DNA from: Flexilinea flocculi
GTDB taxonomy: Bacteria > Chloroflexota > Anaerolineae > Anaerolineales > Anaerolineaceae
Length of the DNA: 64,000 nucleotides
Direction: 5' to 3'
Assembly: GCF_001192795.1 (NCBI RefSeq)
Contig: NZ_DF968181.1
Coordinates: 1,664,974 to 1,728,973 of the forward strand
Shown here in pieces: positions 35,554 to 44,465 of the stretch. The notes beneath the pieces were generated by a model, which saw only the letters and a list, made by a program, of their open reading frames with translations, did no database searches and was not told the DNA's origin. Position numbers and translations under genes: made by a program. Position 1 is the stretch's first letter. Each line of letters begins with the position of its first letter.

Positions 35554-36351
35554 ATGGACCTTCATTCAATTAAAGCGCTTTTTTTAGACATGGATGGTGT
35601 TTTATGGCATGGTAAGAATCCCATCGGGGATCTGCCTTCCATTTTTCATAAATTTCAAAAAATTGGAATCATCCCGCTTTTCGGAACGAATAATTCCACG
35701 CGCACACCTGAAGCTTATCGGGATTATCTCGCAAAAATGGGAGTCGAGATTAATTCAGACCAGGTGATTACACCCGCCGTAGGAGCAGCATATCTATTTC
35801 AAAGAGATTTTTCAATCAACGCGCGAATTCATGTCTTCGGTTCGAACGCATTAAAAGAATATCTACAAAAAGCAGGATTCTCATTGGTTGATGAAAACGC
35901 GGATATTGTATTAGTCAGTCTCGATAAAGAAATGACTTATCAAAAAGTCGCTGTTGCCATGAAATTAATTAATGAAGGTGCAGCTTTCTATGCGACAAAT
36001 CTGGATAATGTCCTTGCGTCAGAAAATGGCTGGATACCTGGAGGCGGAGTTATGGTCAATGCTGTGCAAACGTGCACTGGTGTATCTCCAATCGTCATCG
36101 GAAAGCCAAATACGATCATGGCGAATATTGCCTGTGAGAAAACTGGTTTGCACCCATCAGAGATTTTAGCAGTAGGTGATCGATACGATACGGATATTTT
36201 GGGAGGAATTCGCGCAGGCTGCCGCACAGCGCTGGTTCTGTCCGGAGTTGATTCAAAATCCTCGATTGCCTGTTATGCTGAACAGCCGGATTTGATCTGT
36301 CAGGATCTGAACACGATAGCAGACCAACTTCTAACTGAGAGATCTCAATAA
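35554..36351 (+). CDS. HAD-IIA family hydrolase (NagD/phosphoglycolate phosphatase-like)
   Basis: This 265-residue HAD-superfamily phosphatase has motif I FLDMDGVLWHG, motif II GTNNSTRTPEAYRDYLAKMG, the capping C2a domain typical of subclass IIA, motif III lysine in IGKPN, and motif IV AVGDRYDTDILGGIRAGCRT. Relatives (NagD, PNPPase, Pho13) dephosphorylate nucleotides, 2-phosphoglycolate or other small phosphates; the substrate here is unknown. The ATG at 35554 is preceded by AGGAA at a long distance; a TTG at 35545 is the alternative. Confidence 0.9.
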   Translation: MDLHSIKALFLDMDGVLWHGKNPIGDLPSIFHKFQKIGIIPLFGTNNSTRTPEAYRDYLAKMGVEINSDQVITPAVGAAYLFQRDFSINARIHVFGSNALKEYLQKAGFSLVDENADIVLVSLDKEMTYQKVAVAMKLINEGAAFYATNLDNVLASENGWIPGGGVMVNAVQTCTGVSPIVIGKPNTIMANIACEKTGLHPSEILAVGDRYDTDILGGIRAGCRTALVLSGVDSKSSIACYAEQPDLICQDLNTIADQLLTERSQ

Positions 36352-36402
36352 TAATACGTCTATTCCAGTTGAAGAAATAGTTTTACTTGAATTGAGCAAA
36401 AT

Positions 36403-37446
36403 ATGAATGTCAGTTTTTATGATTTAAATCTGAGTGACCTTGAAAACGTAATGAAAGAATGGGGCGAACCTGTTTTTCGAGCTAAACAGATCTGGCAGTT
36501 TGTTTATAAAAAGTTATATTTGGATCCACAATTATGGAATACAGTCCCCAAAGAGCTCCGTAATCGCTTTTTAAATGAATATGATTTTCATCCAGTAACA
36601 GAAATTAAGAATATTCAGTCTGAAGATAAACAGACAGAAAAGATCTTGCTTCAACTTTCAGATGGTAAAAAAATTGAAGCAGTATTAATGAGATATTATG
36701 AACGAAATACAATCTGCATCTCCTCACAAGCAGGTTGTGCCATGAATTGTGCATTTTGTGCGACCGGTCAAATGGGATTCATTCGTAATTTATCGGTTGG
36801 AGAAATCGTTGGACAAGTATTATTCTTTGCAGAAAAGTTGAAATTAGAAGAAAAAAAACTAACGAATATTGTCATTATGGGCATGGGCGAGCCGTTCCAT
36901 AATTATGATCATGTGATGAAAGCGATCGATATTATCAACGATTCAGATGGTTTTCAATTTGGAGAACGACGAATCACAATTTCCACAGTCGGAATCATCC
37001 CCATGATTGAAAAATTCACAAAAGCAAAACGTCAAATAAATTTAGCTGTTTCTTTGCATGCACCAACATCAAAAATTCGCGATCAAATCATTCCAGCCAA
37101 TAAAAAATATCCATTGGAACAACTTATTGAAACATGTAAAACCTATACAGAAAAAACTGGCCGCAGAATTACATTTGAATATGCACTGATACATGGTTTT
37201 AATGACTCACCTGAAGAAGCAGCGCTTCTGGCAAAGTTATTGAAGGGGATGTTGTGTCATGTTAATTTAATTCCTTTAAATAGCACCATTAAATTTGACC
37301 AGAAGGGATCTTCAAGAGAGCGAACAAATGATTTTAAAATGATGCTGGATAAATACGGAATTGCTTGTTCGATTCGTTTGAAACGTGGCGTCGACATCGG
37401 TGCCGGTTGCGGACAATTACTTACCAGCAGTTCAAAAAATGAGTAA
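36403..37446 (+). CDS. rlmN: Dual-specificity 23S rRNA A2503 / tRNA A37 C2-methyltransferase RlmN
   Basis: This 347-residue radical-SAM methyltransferase has the cluster motif CAMNCAFCATGQMGF, the GMGEPFHNYD segment, STVGIIPMIEKF, and the conserved methyl-carrying cysteine near the end in GAGCGQL. RlmN methylates A2503 in 23S rRNA, and A37 in certain tRNAs, via a methylated cysteine intermediate. An N-terminal HTH-like accessory domain (WGEPVFRAKQIWQFVYKKL) is present. It lies 51 bp after the HAD gene and ahead of ftsY. Confidence 0.96.
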   Translation: MNVSFYDLNLSDLENVMKEWGEPVFRAKQIWQFVYKKLYLDPQLWNTVPKELRNRFLNEYDFHPVTEIKNIQSEDKQTEKILLQLSDGKKIEAVLMRYYERNTICISSQAGCAMNCAFCATGQMGFIRNLSVGEIVGQVLFFAEKLKLEEKKLTNIVIMGMGEPFHNYDHVMKAIDIINDSDGFQFGERRITISTVGIIPMIEKFTKAKRQINLAVSLHAPTSKIRDQIIPANKKYPLEQLIETCKTYTEKTGRRITFEYALIHGFNDSPEEAALLAKLLKGMLCHVNLIPLNSTIKFDQKGSSRERTNDFKMMLDKYGIACSIRLKRGVDIGAGCGQLLTSSSKNE

Positions 37447-37450
37447 ATTA

Positions 37451-37494
37451 TTTAATCATTTGTTATTTTTATAAACAAAAAACAAATAATCAAA
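37451..37494 (+). terminator. Hairpin after rlmN
   Basis: TTTAATCATTTGTT pairs with AACAAATAATCAAA (12 of 14 positions complementary). No long T-run follows, so terminator function is tentative. Confidence 0.45.
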
Positions 37495-37542
37495 GAGATA
37501 TCCTTCTAACATAATTACTTATTCAAATTTCGAGTAAATACC

Positions 37543-37665
37543 CAGTAATTCGAAATTTTGATTTGCTATTCGAATCAAATGGGAAAGACATATTGCTGTG
37601 ATGATTTTTATACGAAGCTTAAGGCTGTCACAAATAAAAAATGTCCCCTATATTTCGAGTTGCTG
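37543..37665 (+). repeat. Dispersed hairpin repeat, copy 4
   Basis: Ends are CAGTAATTCGAAATTTTG and CTATATTTCGAGTTGCTG, inverted to each other. Inside, GACAT and TGTGA pair with TCACA and ATGTC around a TTTTTATACGAAGC apex. A partial outer box TTCAAATTTCGAG lies just upstream. Confidence 0.75.
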
Positions 37666-37734
37666 GTTGATGACTGGTTATGCAAGCATGATATAATTTC
37701 CCCGATTAACCCTTGTAATATGATTTGAGGTGTC

Positions 37735-38652
37735 ATGGCAGATATTTTCTCAAAGTGGATTAAAGGCTTGGATAAGACAAGAAAAGTAACTTTTTCTCGT
37801 CTTACTTCGGTTTTTGGAACAAACGAAATTGACGATTATTTATGGGATGATCTGGAAGAGATCCTGATTCAGGCTGACTTAGGAATCGATACCTCTGCCG
37901 ATATATTGAAAAGTCTGAAAAGGACTGCCGCAGACCAAGGATTATTTAAAGCAAATGATTTAGTGAAGTTTTTAAAAATTGAGTTGATGAATCGATTAAA
38001 AGATGTCCCAGATCCTTTTCAGGATGCAAAAGATGCAAAACCTTTTGTTATCCTGATGGTTGGAGTTAATGGATCTGGAAAGACAACCACAACCGCAAAA
38101 CTGGCCAAAATATATCAGCAATCCGGCAAGAAGGTAATGATAGCAGCAGGAGATACATTCCGAGCCGCTGCAATTGACCAGCTTCAAGTTTGGGGAGATC
38201 GTCTGAATATTCCGGTTATTGCTGGAAAAGAAGGCGGAGATTCAGCAGCCGTTGCTTATGATGCTGTTCAGGCAGCAATTGCTCGCGGCAGTGATATTCT
38301 GATTATTGACACAGCAGGCAGACTTCAGTCTCGATTCAATTTAATGGAAGAATTAAAAAAAGTTCATCGTGTAATTGGAAAAGCACTGGATGGCGCACCG
38401 CATGCGACCTGGATTGTATTGGATGCGACCACCGGCCAAAATGCTTTATCGCAAGCCAAGTCCTTTAAGGAATCCGTCAAAGTCAACGGTGCAATATTAG
38501 CGAAATTGGATACTTCCGCAAAAGGTGGTATGGCTTTTGCTATCGCAAGAGAATTAGATCTGCCAATCATCTATGCCGGTTTAGGGGAAAAGCCGGAAGA
38601 CCTGGAAAGATTTAATCGTGAAAGTTTCGTTGAAGGAATTATAGGAGATTAA
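37735..38652 (+). CDS. ftsY: Signal recognition particle receptor FtsY
   Basis: This 305-residue SRP-family GTPase has an N domain (to about 95) and a G domain with G1 GVNGSGKTTTTAKLA, the closing-loop DTFRAAAIDQL, G3 DTAGR, AKLDTSAKGG and GLGEKPEDL. It has no long acidic A domain, as usual outside Proteobacteria. It docks ribosome-SRP complexes at the membrane. GAGGTGTC precedes the ATG, and prfB follows after 11 bp. Confidence 0.97.
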   Translation: MADIFSKWIKGLDKTRKVTFSRLTSVFGTNEIDDYLWDDLEEILIQADLGIDTSADILKSLKRTAADQGLFKANDLVKFLKIELMNRLKDVPDPFQDAKDAKPFVILMVGVNGSGKTTTTAKLAKIYQQSGKKVMIAAGDTFRAAAIDQLQVWGDRLNIPVIAGKEGGDSAAVAYDAVQAAIARGSDILIIDTAGRLQSRFNLMEELKKVHRVIGKALDGAPHATWIVLDATTGQNALSQAKSFKESVKVNGAILAKLDTSAKGGMAFAIARELDLPIIYAGLGEKPEDLERFNRESFVEGIIGD

Positions 38653-38663
38653 GGAATCAGTCA

Positions 38664-39752
38664 ATGCAGGATTTAATTGACCAAATATCGTTAAACAAAC
38701 AAAAAATTGATGAACTCATTCAAAACGTCGGATTGGATAAAATTCGCGAATCCCTTACTCAGCTGCATCGTGAATCAGAAGATCCGAATCTATGGAATGA
38801 TCAGGAACGCGCTCAGAAAATCTTAAAACAGGTCAATGATCTTCAGGATGAACTATCTGGTTGGGAACATTTAAGCGCCCGCATTAACGATGCTTTAGAA
38901 TTGGCTAAGCTGAACGATGAATCGCTGCGTCCTGAATTAGAAAAAGAAATCAGCAGTCTGAATCTTGAAGTAAATCAGAAAGAGCTATCAACACTTTTAT
39001 CAGGGAAATATGATCGCGGTAATGCGATTCTGGCAATTCATGCCGGAGCTGGCGGAACCGAAGCCCATGATTGGGCATCCATGTTGCAGCGTATGTACCT
39101 GCGTTGGGCAGAAGAGCATAATTACTTGTGCGATATTGTTGATTTCACACCAGGAGAAGAAGCCGGAACAAAGACTATCACACTGACAATTACCGGAAAA
39201 TATGCTTATGGAAAATTGAAATCTGAAAAAGGTACCCACCGGCTTGTACGATTATCTCCTTTTGATGCGGCACATCGGCGACATACTTCCTTCGCGATGG
39301 TGGAAGTGCTCCCGGAAGCAATCGATGATGATTCAATCGAAATTCCGGCAGACGAAATTCGGATTGACGTTTTTAAATCCTCAGGTGCAGGCGGCCAGAA
39401 CGTTCAGAAGAACTCAACTGCAGTTCGACTGCTCCACATCCCGACTGGAATCATTGTTACCTGCCAAAATGAACGATCACAGACACAAAACCGTGAAAAT
39501 GCAATGAAAGTATTAAAATCCAGGCTTCTCGATATTAAACATCAGGAACAAGAAAAAGAATTAGGCGAACTTCGAGGAGAATATGTGAAAGCAGAATGGG
39601 GTAGCCAGATTCGATCTTATGTGCTGCATCCATACCAGATGGTAAAAGATCACAGAACGGATTTTGAAGTTGGTAATGCACAATCTGTACTCGATGGTAA
39701 TTTGGACGGTTTTATGGAAGCTTATCTGAAATTTTTATGTAAATCAAAATAG
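38664..39752 (+). CDS. prfB: Peptide chain release factor 2
   Basis: This 362-residue class I release factor has the RF2-type stop-codon recognition motif SPF (RLSPFDAAHRRHTSFA) and the catalytic GGQ (SSGAGGQNVQKNSTAVRL). It terminates translation at UGA and UAA. The N-terminal part reads through in one frame (KIRESLTQLHRESEDPNLWND) with no in-frame UGA where most bacteria have the autoregulatory +1 frameshift site, so that control appears absent. It is probably co-transcribed with ftsY. Confidence 0.96.
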   Translation: MQDLIDQISLNKQKIDELIQNVGLDKIRESLTQLHRESEDPNLWNDQERAQKILKQVNDLQDELSGWEHLSARINDALELAKLNDESLRPELEKEISSLNLEVNQKELSTLLSGKYDRGNAILAIHAGAGGTEAHDWASMLQRMYLRWAEEHNYLCDIVDFTPGEEAGTKTITLTITGKYAYGKLKSEKGTHRLVRLSPFDAAHRRHTSFAMVEVLPEAIDDDSIEIPADEIRIDVFKSSGAGGQNVQKNSTAVRLLHIPTGIIVTCQNERSQTQNRENAMKVLKSRLLDIKHQEQEKELGELRGEYVKAEWGSQIRSYVLHPYQMVKDHRTDFEVGNAQSVLDGNLDGFMEAYLKFLCKSK

Positions 39753-39785
39753 TTTTTAGTAATTTAATAATACCGATCTTGTTTA

Positions 39786-39861
39786 CAGCGATTCGAAATA
39801 TGAAAATATTCTTTGCTGTTCGTTCTTTATTCGAAAGAATAATTCATATTTCGAATTGTTG
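39786..39861 (+). repeat. Dispersed hairpin repeat, copy 5 (compact palindrome)
   Basis: At 76 bp this is the shortest copy with both ends clear. The ends are CAGCGATTCGAAATATG and CATATTTCGAATTGTTG. The interior continues the palindrome with TATTCTTT...AAAGAATA, so nearly the whole element is one inverted repeat. Confidence 0.75.
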
Positions 39862-40052
39862 TCATGGTTATCCTATAAGTATATTATTCTTATCTGTCTC
39901 AGTGATTTGAAATCCTTTTTTTAATCTCTCAATAAGTCCCATTTTTCTTTTTTCAGATTTTATGGCATAATGTTTTTATTGATAATTTTTTCCAAATATC
40001 TGTCATTTATTTGAAATAGAACCTCGTTATAAGTCGCAATCGGGAAAAACTT

Positions 40053-40097
40053 GTTATTTTGAAATTTTTACATGATGCATAATAATTTCAAAATAAC
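40053..40097. other. Hairpin upstream of mscL
   Basis: GTTATTTTGAAATT (40053-40066) is an exact inverted repeat of 40084-40097. It lies about 40 bp before the mscL start, so it may sit in the mscL 5' leader. Confidence 0.5.
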
Positions 40098-40137
40098 AGA
40101 GAATTACCCCCTCATACTTTTTTTGTAGGAGAAAAAA

Positions 40138-40572
40138 ATGAAAAAAATGTTCTCTGAATTTTCAGCATTTATATCGAAAGGGAATGTCATTGGTTTGGCA
40201 GTCGGTCTCATGATGGGAACAGCTTTCAATGCAATTATCACTTCCCTGATTAATGACATTTTCATGCCGATCATCGGTTTGATCACATCCGGCGTATCTT
40301 TTCAGAACTGGTTTATTCCGCTTAATGGTGAGTCTTATGCAACGTTGAAGTTGGCTCAGGATGCTGGCGCTCCAATCATAACGATAGGAAACTTTATATC
40401 AGCTCTACTGACATTTATCATCATCGCAATTGTATTGTTCTTTGTTATGAAAGCAATGGGAAAATTTATAAACGCTTTGGAAAAGAAGGAAGCAGAAGCC
40501 CCGAAACCCGTAGAACCATCAGATGAAGTGAAACTATTAACCGAAATTCGAGATGCTTTACAAAGTAAATAA
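40138..40572 (+). CDS. mscL: Large-conductance mechanosensitive channel
   Basis: This 144-residue MscL has the N-terminal amphipathic helix and TM1 (FSAFISKGNVIGLAVGLMMG, then AFNAIITSLINDIFMPIIG), a periplasmic loop, TM2 (ISALLTFIIIAIVLFFVMKA) and a charged C-terminal helix ending VKLLTEIRDAL. It opens under membrane tension to release solutes during osmotic downshock. TAGGAGAAAAA precedes the ATG. Confidence 0.97.
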   Translation: MKKMFSEFSAFISKGNVIGLAVGLMMGTAFNAIITSLINDIFMPIIGLITSGVSFQNWFIPLNGESYATLKLAQDAGAPIITIGNFISALLTFIIIAIVLFFVMKAMGKFINALEKKEAEAPKPVEPSDEVKLLTEIRDALQSK

Positions 40573-40590
40573 ATTTTATACATTTTCAGG

Positions 40591-40639
40591 AAACAGGAAT
40601 ACTTAGTTTGTCAGTTACTGCAACAACGTATTCCTGTTT
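40591..40639 (+). terminator. Terminator after mscL
   Basis: AAACAGGAATAC pairs exactly with GTATTCCTGTTT (40591-40602 with 40628-40639); the T-run after it is short. Confidence 0.75.
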
Positions 40640-40839
40640 TCCATTTCTTTTAGTAATTTGTCACATAAAATAATTACGTACTTCACATTTTCGATTCTTC
40701 TTCCTCTTTATAAACAGACTAAAATGAGTTTTTAAAGTATACTGATAAATGAGCAGGATAAAATGTCAGGCAAGTAAAAGATATTTGCTCTTATTTTGTA
40801 ATAGAAGATTTTAATATTCTATTTAGGAGGAAAACTCGC

Positions 40840-41892
40840 ATGAAGAAAAGTTTATTTGTTTTTGCTGTTGCAGTATTAGCGCTTGCTCTTACTGCCCCTG
40901 TTTTTGCTCAGAGCGGTGTTTTGAGCGTTCTATGCACTCCCCAGGAATTATGGTGCCAGGGTATGGAAGAAGCATTCGAAGCGAAATATCCTGAAATCGA
41001 TGTACAATGGATTCGCTTATCATCAGGCGAAGGTTTAGCCAGAGTTCAGGCAGAAGCAGGAAATCCTTCCTTTGATATCTGGTGGGGCGGCCCGATGGAC
41101 AGTTTCATTGCAGCAAAAGACCAAGGTGGTCTCCTTGAACAATATGAATCCCCGAACCTCAAAAACATAAATCCCGATTTTTATGACTTATTTGTTGACA
41201 AAGATCATTATTATACGGGAATTTACATGGGTTCACTGGCTTTCATGACCAATACAGACTGGTTAGCTGAAAACCCTGGAGTTGAAGCACCAAAATCCTT
41301 CGAAGATTTGCTGAAACCAGAATATAAAGGACAAATTGTTATTTCTCATCCGTCAACTGCAGGAACTGCCTATACTTTCCTTTCAACCGTACTACAGGTT
41401 ATGGGTGAAGAAAAGGGCTGGGAATATTTGAAGAAATTCAATGACCAGGTTGCCATGTACACAAAATCTGGTTCCGGTGCTGGTAAATATGTTGCCTCCG
41501 GTGAATTCGGTGTTGGTGTCATGTTCTCCCATGATATGGTCAAAGAGATTGAAGATAATGGTGCACCAATGACGATCTCTTTCCCGTCAGAAGGAACTGG
41601 CTATGAAGTTGGAGCCGAAGCAATTTTGAAAGGTGCAAAGAACCTTGAAAATGCAAAATTATGGTATGACTGGGCAATCACTCCGGAAGCACAGGCTTTG
41701 GGTCCAGTATTTCAATCGTATCAGGCGCCAACAGTATCCGGTGTTGAATTATCACATCCCGAATTATTGGATGTAAAACTGATCAATTATGACTTCACAT
41801 GGTCAGGTGCTCATAAACAGGAATTCCAGGACAAATTCGCAAATGAAATCCAGAATGCTGAAATGGATGAAAGCGGAGTCATGAAGAAATAG
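40840..41892 (+). CDS. ABC transporter substrate-binding protein (iron/spermidine/phosphonate-type)
   Basis: This 350-residue binding protein has a signal peptide (MKKSLFVFAVAVLALALTAP, cleavage near VFAQ). The mature part begins VLSVLCTPQELWCQGMEEAF and has FDIWWGGPMDSFIAAKDQG and LLKPEYKGQIVISHPSTAGTAY, matching the AfuA/FbpA/PhnS-like group. The C-terminal Tyr pair that binds iron in FbpA is not evident, so ferric iron is not assured; an organophosphonate or another small anion is possible. TAGGAGGAAAA precedes the ATG. A double hairpin separates it from the permease gene. Confidence 0.85.
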   Translation: MKKSLFVFAVAVLALALTAPVFAQSGVLSVLCTPQELWCQGMEEAFEAKYPEIDVQWIRLSSGEGLARVQAEAGNPSFDIWWGGPMDSFIAAKDQGGLLEQYESPNLKNINPDFYDLFVDKDHYYTGIYMGSLAFMTNTDWLAENPGVEAPKSFEDLLKPEYKGQIVISHPSTAGTAYTFLSTVLQVMGEEKGWEYLKKFNDQVAMYTKSGSGAGKYVASGEFGVGVMFSHDMVKEIEDNGAPMTISFPSEGTGYEVGAEAILKGAKNLENAKLWYDWAITPEAQALGPVFQSYQAPTVSGVELSHPELLDVKLINYDFTWSGAHKQEFQDKFANEIQNAEMDESGVMKK

Positions 41893-41901
41893 TTCCCAAT
41901 G

Positions 41902-41969
41902 AATGTTTTAGATAACTAAAACATTTTGAAGGGCGGTACATTCAAGCTGCCGCCCTTCTTCTTTTTTTT
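41902..41969 (+). terminator. Tandem hairpins between binding-protein and permease genes
   Basis: AATGTTTTAG-ATAA-CTAAAACATT (41902-41925) is followed by GAAGGGCGG...CCGCCCTTC (41928-41958) with a T-rich run after it. Strong enough to terminate most transcripts and leave limited read-through to the permease and ATPase genes. Confidence 0.85.
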
Positions 41970-42019
41970 CAAACCAATAAGTACATCTATTTTATCAATT
42001 TCAATTAGCGGAGCGGGAA

Positions 42020-44446
42020 ATGACAGATATTCAGGCAAATACTCTTAAAAGAAAAAAGCCATCAGGCTTAATCCGCCAAATTCGGGAAATCGGATTGATT
42101 GCCCGCGATCCGATTTTAATGATCGCATTAATTTTTTCATTTATATTTCTGATCATTTTTATATTTTATCCAATTCTTAGAACGGTGATTCGAGGATTTG
42201 TATCAGATACCGGTCAGACTGATTTGACTCAATTTGCGCGGTATTTTGATGGCACCATCTTCGATGGCATTACGAAATTATTGAGATCGGCTGGTTTGAT
42301 TTTACAAGAGACTGCCAAATACGGCCGGACTTATCGCGCCGTATTTGCTGACACCATAAAGATGGGATTGATGTCATCGACTTGCGGAACAATCGTCGGT
42401 TTCATTTTTGCATATGCGACTGTACGCTGCAATGTCCCAGGCAAAAAATTTGTCCATTTACTGGCGTTAGTTCCCACTGTTTCACCGCCATTTGCGGTTG
42501 CGATTGCAATGATTCAATTATTTGGCAGAAATGGCTTGGTGACCAAAACGCTTCTGGGTATCAAATTTACACCCGGCATGAATGATATTTACGGGATGGA
42601 TGGTCTGGTGATTGTCCAGACTTTAACTTTCTTCTCCGTTTCCTATCTGATGCTGAAATCGATGATGGAACGTTTGGATGCCTCTATGGAAGAAGCTGCT
42701 GAGACATTGGGAGCAAGCAGGTTTTATCTCTTCCGAACAATTACCCTGCCATTGCTGATCCCGGGAATTGCAGCGAGCTTTATGCTTTTATTTGTAGAGT
42801 CACTGGCAGATCTTGGTAATCCTCAATTCATTTCGGGCAATACAACAGTCCTTTCCTCACAAATCTATATGGCAGTCATCGGAGAATACAACTATCAAAA
42901 AGCCTCAGCGCTCTCCTTCGTCTTGCTGTTGCCCACACTCATTGTATATCTCGTTCAGAGGTACTATATTTCTCGCCGTTCATACATTTCCGTTACAGGA
43001 AAACCAACAGTCGGGAAAGTTTACGAAAAAAGTAATGGAATCCGTACCATTTTTGCTGTTCTGGTTTATATAATCTGCGCATTTATCGTCGTTATTTATC
43101 TTACAGTCATTGCAAGTTCGTTTGTGAAAAATTGGGGCATCAACTTCACACCAACGCTGAATAACTGGACAAAAATGTTTGGCCGCGGTTTGGAATCAAT
43201 TTTGGATACAACCTTCCTGAGTCTCTATGCGACTCCGATCGCCGCTCTCTTAGGAATGGTTATTGCTTTCCTGGTTGTTCGTAAAAAATTTCCTGGGAAA
43301 GAAGTTCTTGATTTTGGTTCGAATATCGGCGGAGCAGTTCCCGGAACAATCGTCGGTATGGGTTTTATCCTGACTTTTAATTTTCCAAATCCATGGCTGG
43401 CAATTTTTTTAGTAGTTGCCGGAAGCTGGTTTTTCATAACTTGTGTTGCTGAGACCTGGAAAAAACGCATCACTATTCTTATTCCAGGTGTTTTACTCGG
43501 TCTCATTTTCAGTTGCCTGGATGACGGTGGATTTCTTTGGGGACCTACTGGCTGGTTTGGATTAAATTTTCAACGAATATCTGGCAATATCCTCAGTGAA
43601 AGCGCAATTCCCTTCGGTATCGGGCTGAACAATATTTATTACGTTGTCGGAGCATGTTTCATTTTACTGTCGATTTTTCTAACAACGCAGCGGTCGTATC
43701 GAAGTATGGGAAAAACTGCATTTTGGGTTGGTATTTACCTTTTGCTCAATCGAATTATTCCCTATATTACAAAACCAATTCGCATTTATGGGAAACAACA
43801 AAAAATTCGCTGGTGGAAAGCGCTATGTACACAGGGAGCAGATTATCTTGAAGTGCCTTTTTCGTTACCGACTTTTTTTCTGGGTGTGTGTCTGTTTTTT
43901 GTGACTGCAATAATCATTTATCAATACCGCGGAAAATTTGAGAAACTGATTAAAACGATATTTTTGATTCTTTCCATAATGATTTTATTCACCGGTGATC
44001 AGATGCAAATGAATGGTAGCGCCTATATTATCCTTTTTGCATTTTTAGTTCGTTCACTTCCTGCTTCAGTACGGTCAGGTATTGCAGCCTTGCAGCAAAT
44101 CGATTATTCGATTGAAGAAGCGTCAACAATTTTAGGCGGGGATAGTCAATATACTTTCCGAAAAGTCACATTGCCTTTAATCCTTCCTGCTTTAATGACA
44201 GGATTGATATTCAGCTTCACACGTCATATGACAAGTCTTTCTGCCATTATTTTCCTTGTGACTTCCAAATGGCAGATTGTGACTGCATCAATTATGAGCG
44301 GATGGGAACAGGATGGAATAAGCTATGCAGCGACCTACTCATCGGTCATTATTGTTCTGGTACTGATTTTTATCGGGATCATGAATATTGTTACCAGAAA
44401 AATATTGAAAATTGATGCAAATATCGATATCAATTCCGCCTTCTGA
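42020..44446 (+). CDS. Fused two-domain ABC transporter permease (FbpB-type)
   Basis: This 808-residue permease carries two transport domains in one chain, as in FbpB/AfuB. The first EAA loop is MEEAAETLGASRFYLFRTITLP (around residues 215-236) and the second IEEASTILGGDSQYTFRKVTLP (around 695-716). Multiple membrane helices surround each. The stretch between the domains is long and holds extra hydrophobic segments (about 470-660), making the chain longer than many FbpB proteins (about 500-700). It should form the whole membrane channel with the ATPase encoded 19 bp downstream. Confidence 0.92.
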   Translation: MTDIQANTLKRKKPSGLIRQIREIGLIARDPILMIALIFSFIFLIIFIFYPILRTVIRGFVSDTGQTDLTQFARYFDGTIFDGITKLLRSAGLILQETAKYGRTYRAVFADTIKMGLMSSTCGTIVGFIFAYATVRCNVPGKKFVHLLALVPTVSPPFAVAIAMIQLFGRNGLVTKTLLGIKFTPGMNDIYGMDGLVIVQTLTFFSVSYLMLKSMMERLDASMEEAAETLGASRFYLFRTITLPLLIPGIAASFMLLFVESLADLGNPQFISGNTTVLSSQIYMAVIGEYNYQKASALSFVLLLPTLIVYLVQRYYISRRSYISVTGKPTVGKVYEKSNGIRTIFAVLVYIICAFIVVIYLTVIASSFVKNWGINFTPTLNNWTKMFGRGLESILDTTFLSLYATPIAALLGMVIAFLVVRKKFPGKEVLDFGSNIGGAVPGTIVGMGFILTFNFPNPWLAIFLVVAGSWFFITCVAETWKKRITILIPGVLLGLIFSCLDDGGFLWGPTGWFGLNFQRISGNILSESAIPFGIGLNNIYYVVGACFILLSIFLTTQRSYRSMGKTAFWVGIYLLLNRIIPYITKPIRIYGKQQKIRWWKALCTQGADYLEVPFSLPTFFLGVCLFFVTAIIIYQYRGKFEKLIKTIFLILSIMILFTGDQMQMNGSAYIILFAFLVRSLPASVRSGIAALQQIDYSIEEASTILGGDSQYTFRKVTLPLILPALMTGLIFSFTRHMTSLSAIIFLVTSKWQIVTASIMSGWEQDGISYAATYSSVIIVLVLIFIGIMNIVTRKILKIDANIDINSAF

Positions 44447-44465
44447 GTTAAAGGAGTAATAATTT

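Larger units (their letters stand above)
39753..40137. other. Intergenic region with a short repeat copy and a second hairpin
   Basis: The 385-bp gap between prfB and mscL contains a compact copy of the dispersed repeat (39786-39861) and a 14-bp hairpin (40053-40097). The rest is AT-rich, with no ORF that I can support. Confidence 0.6.
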
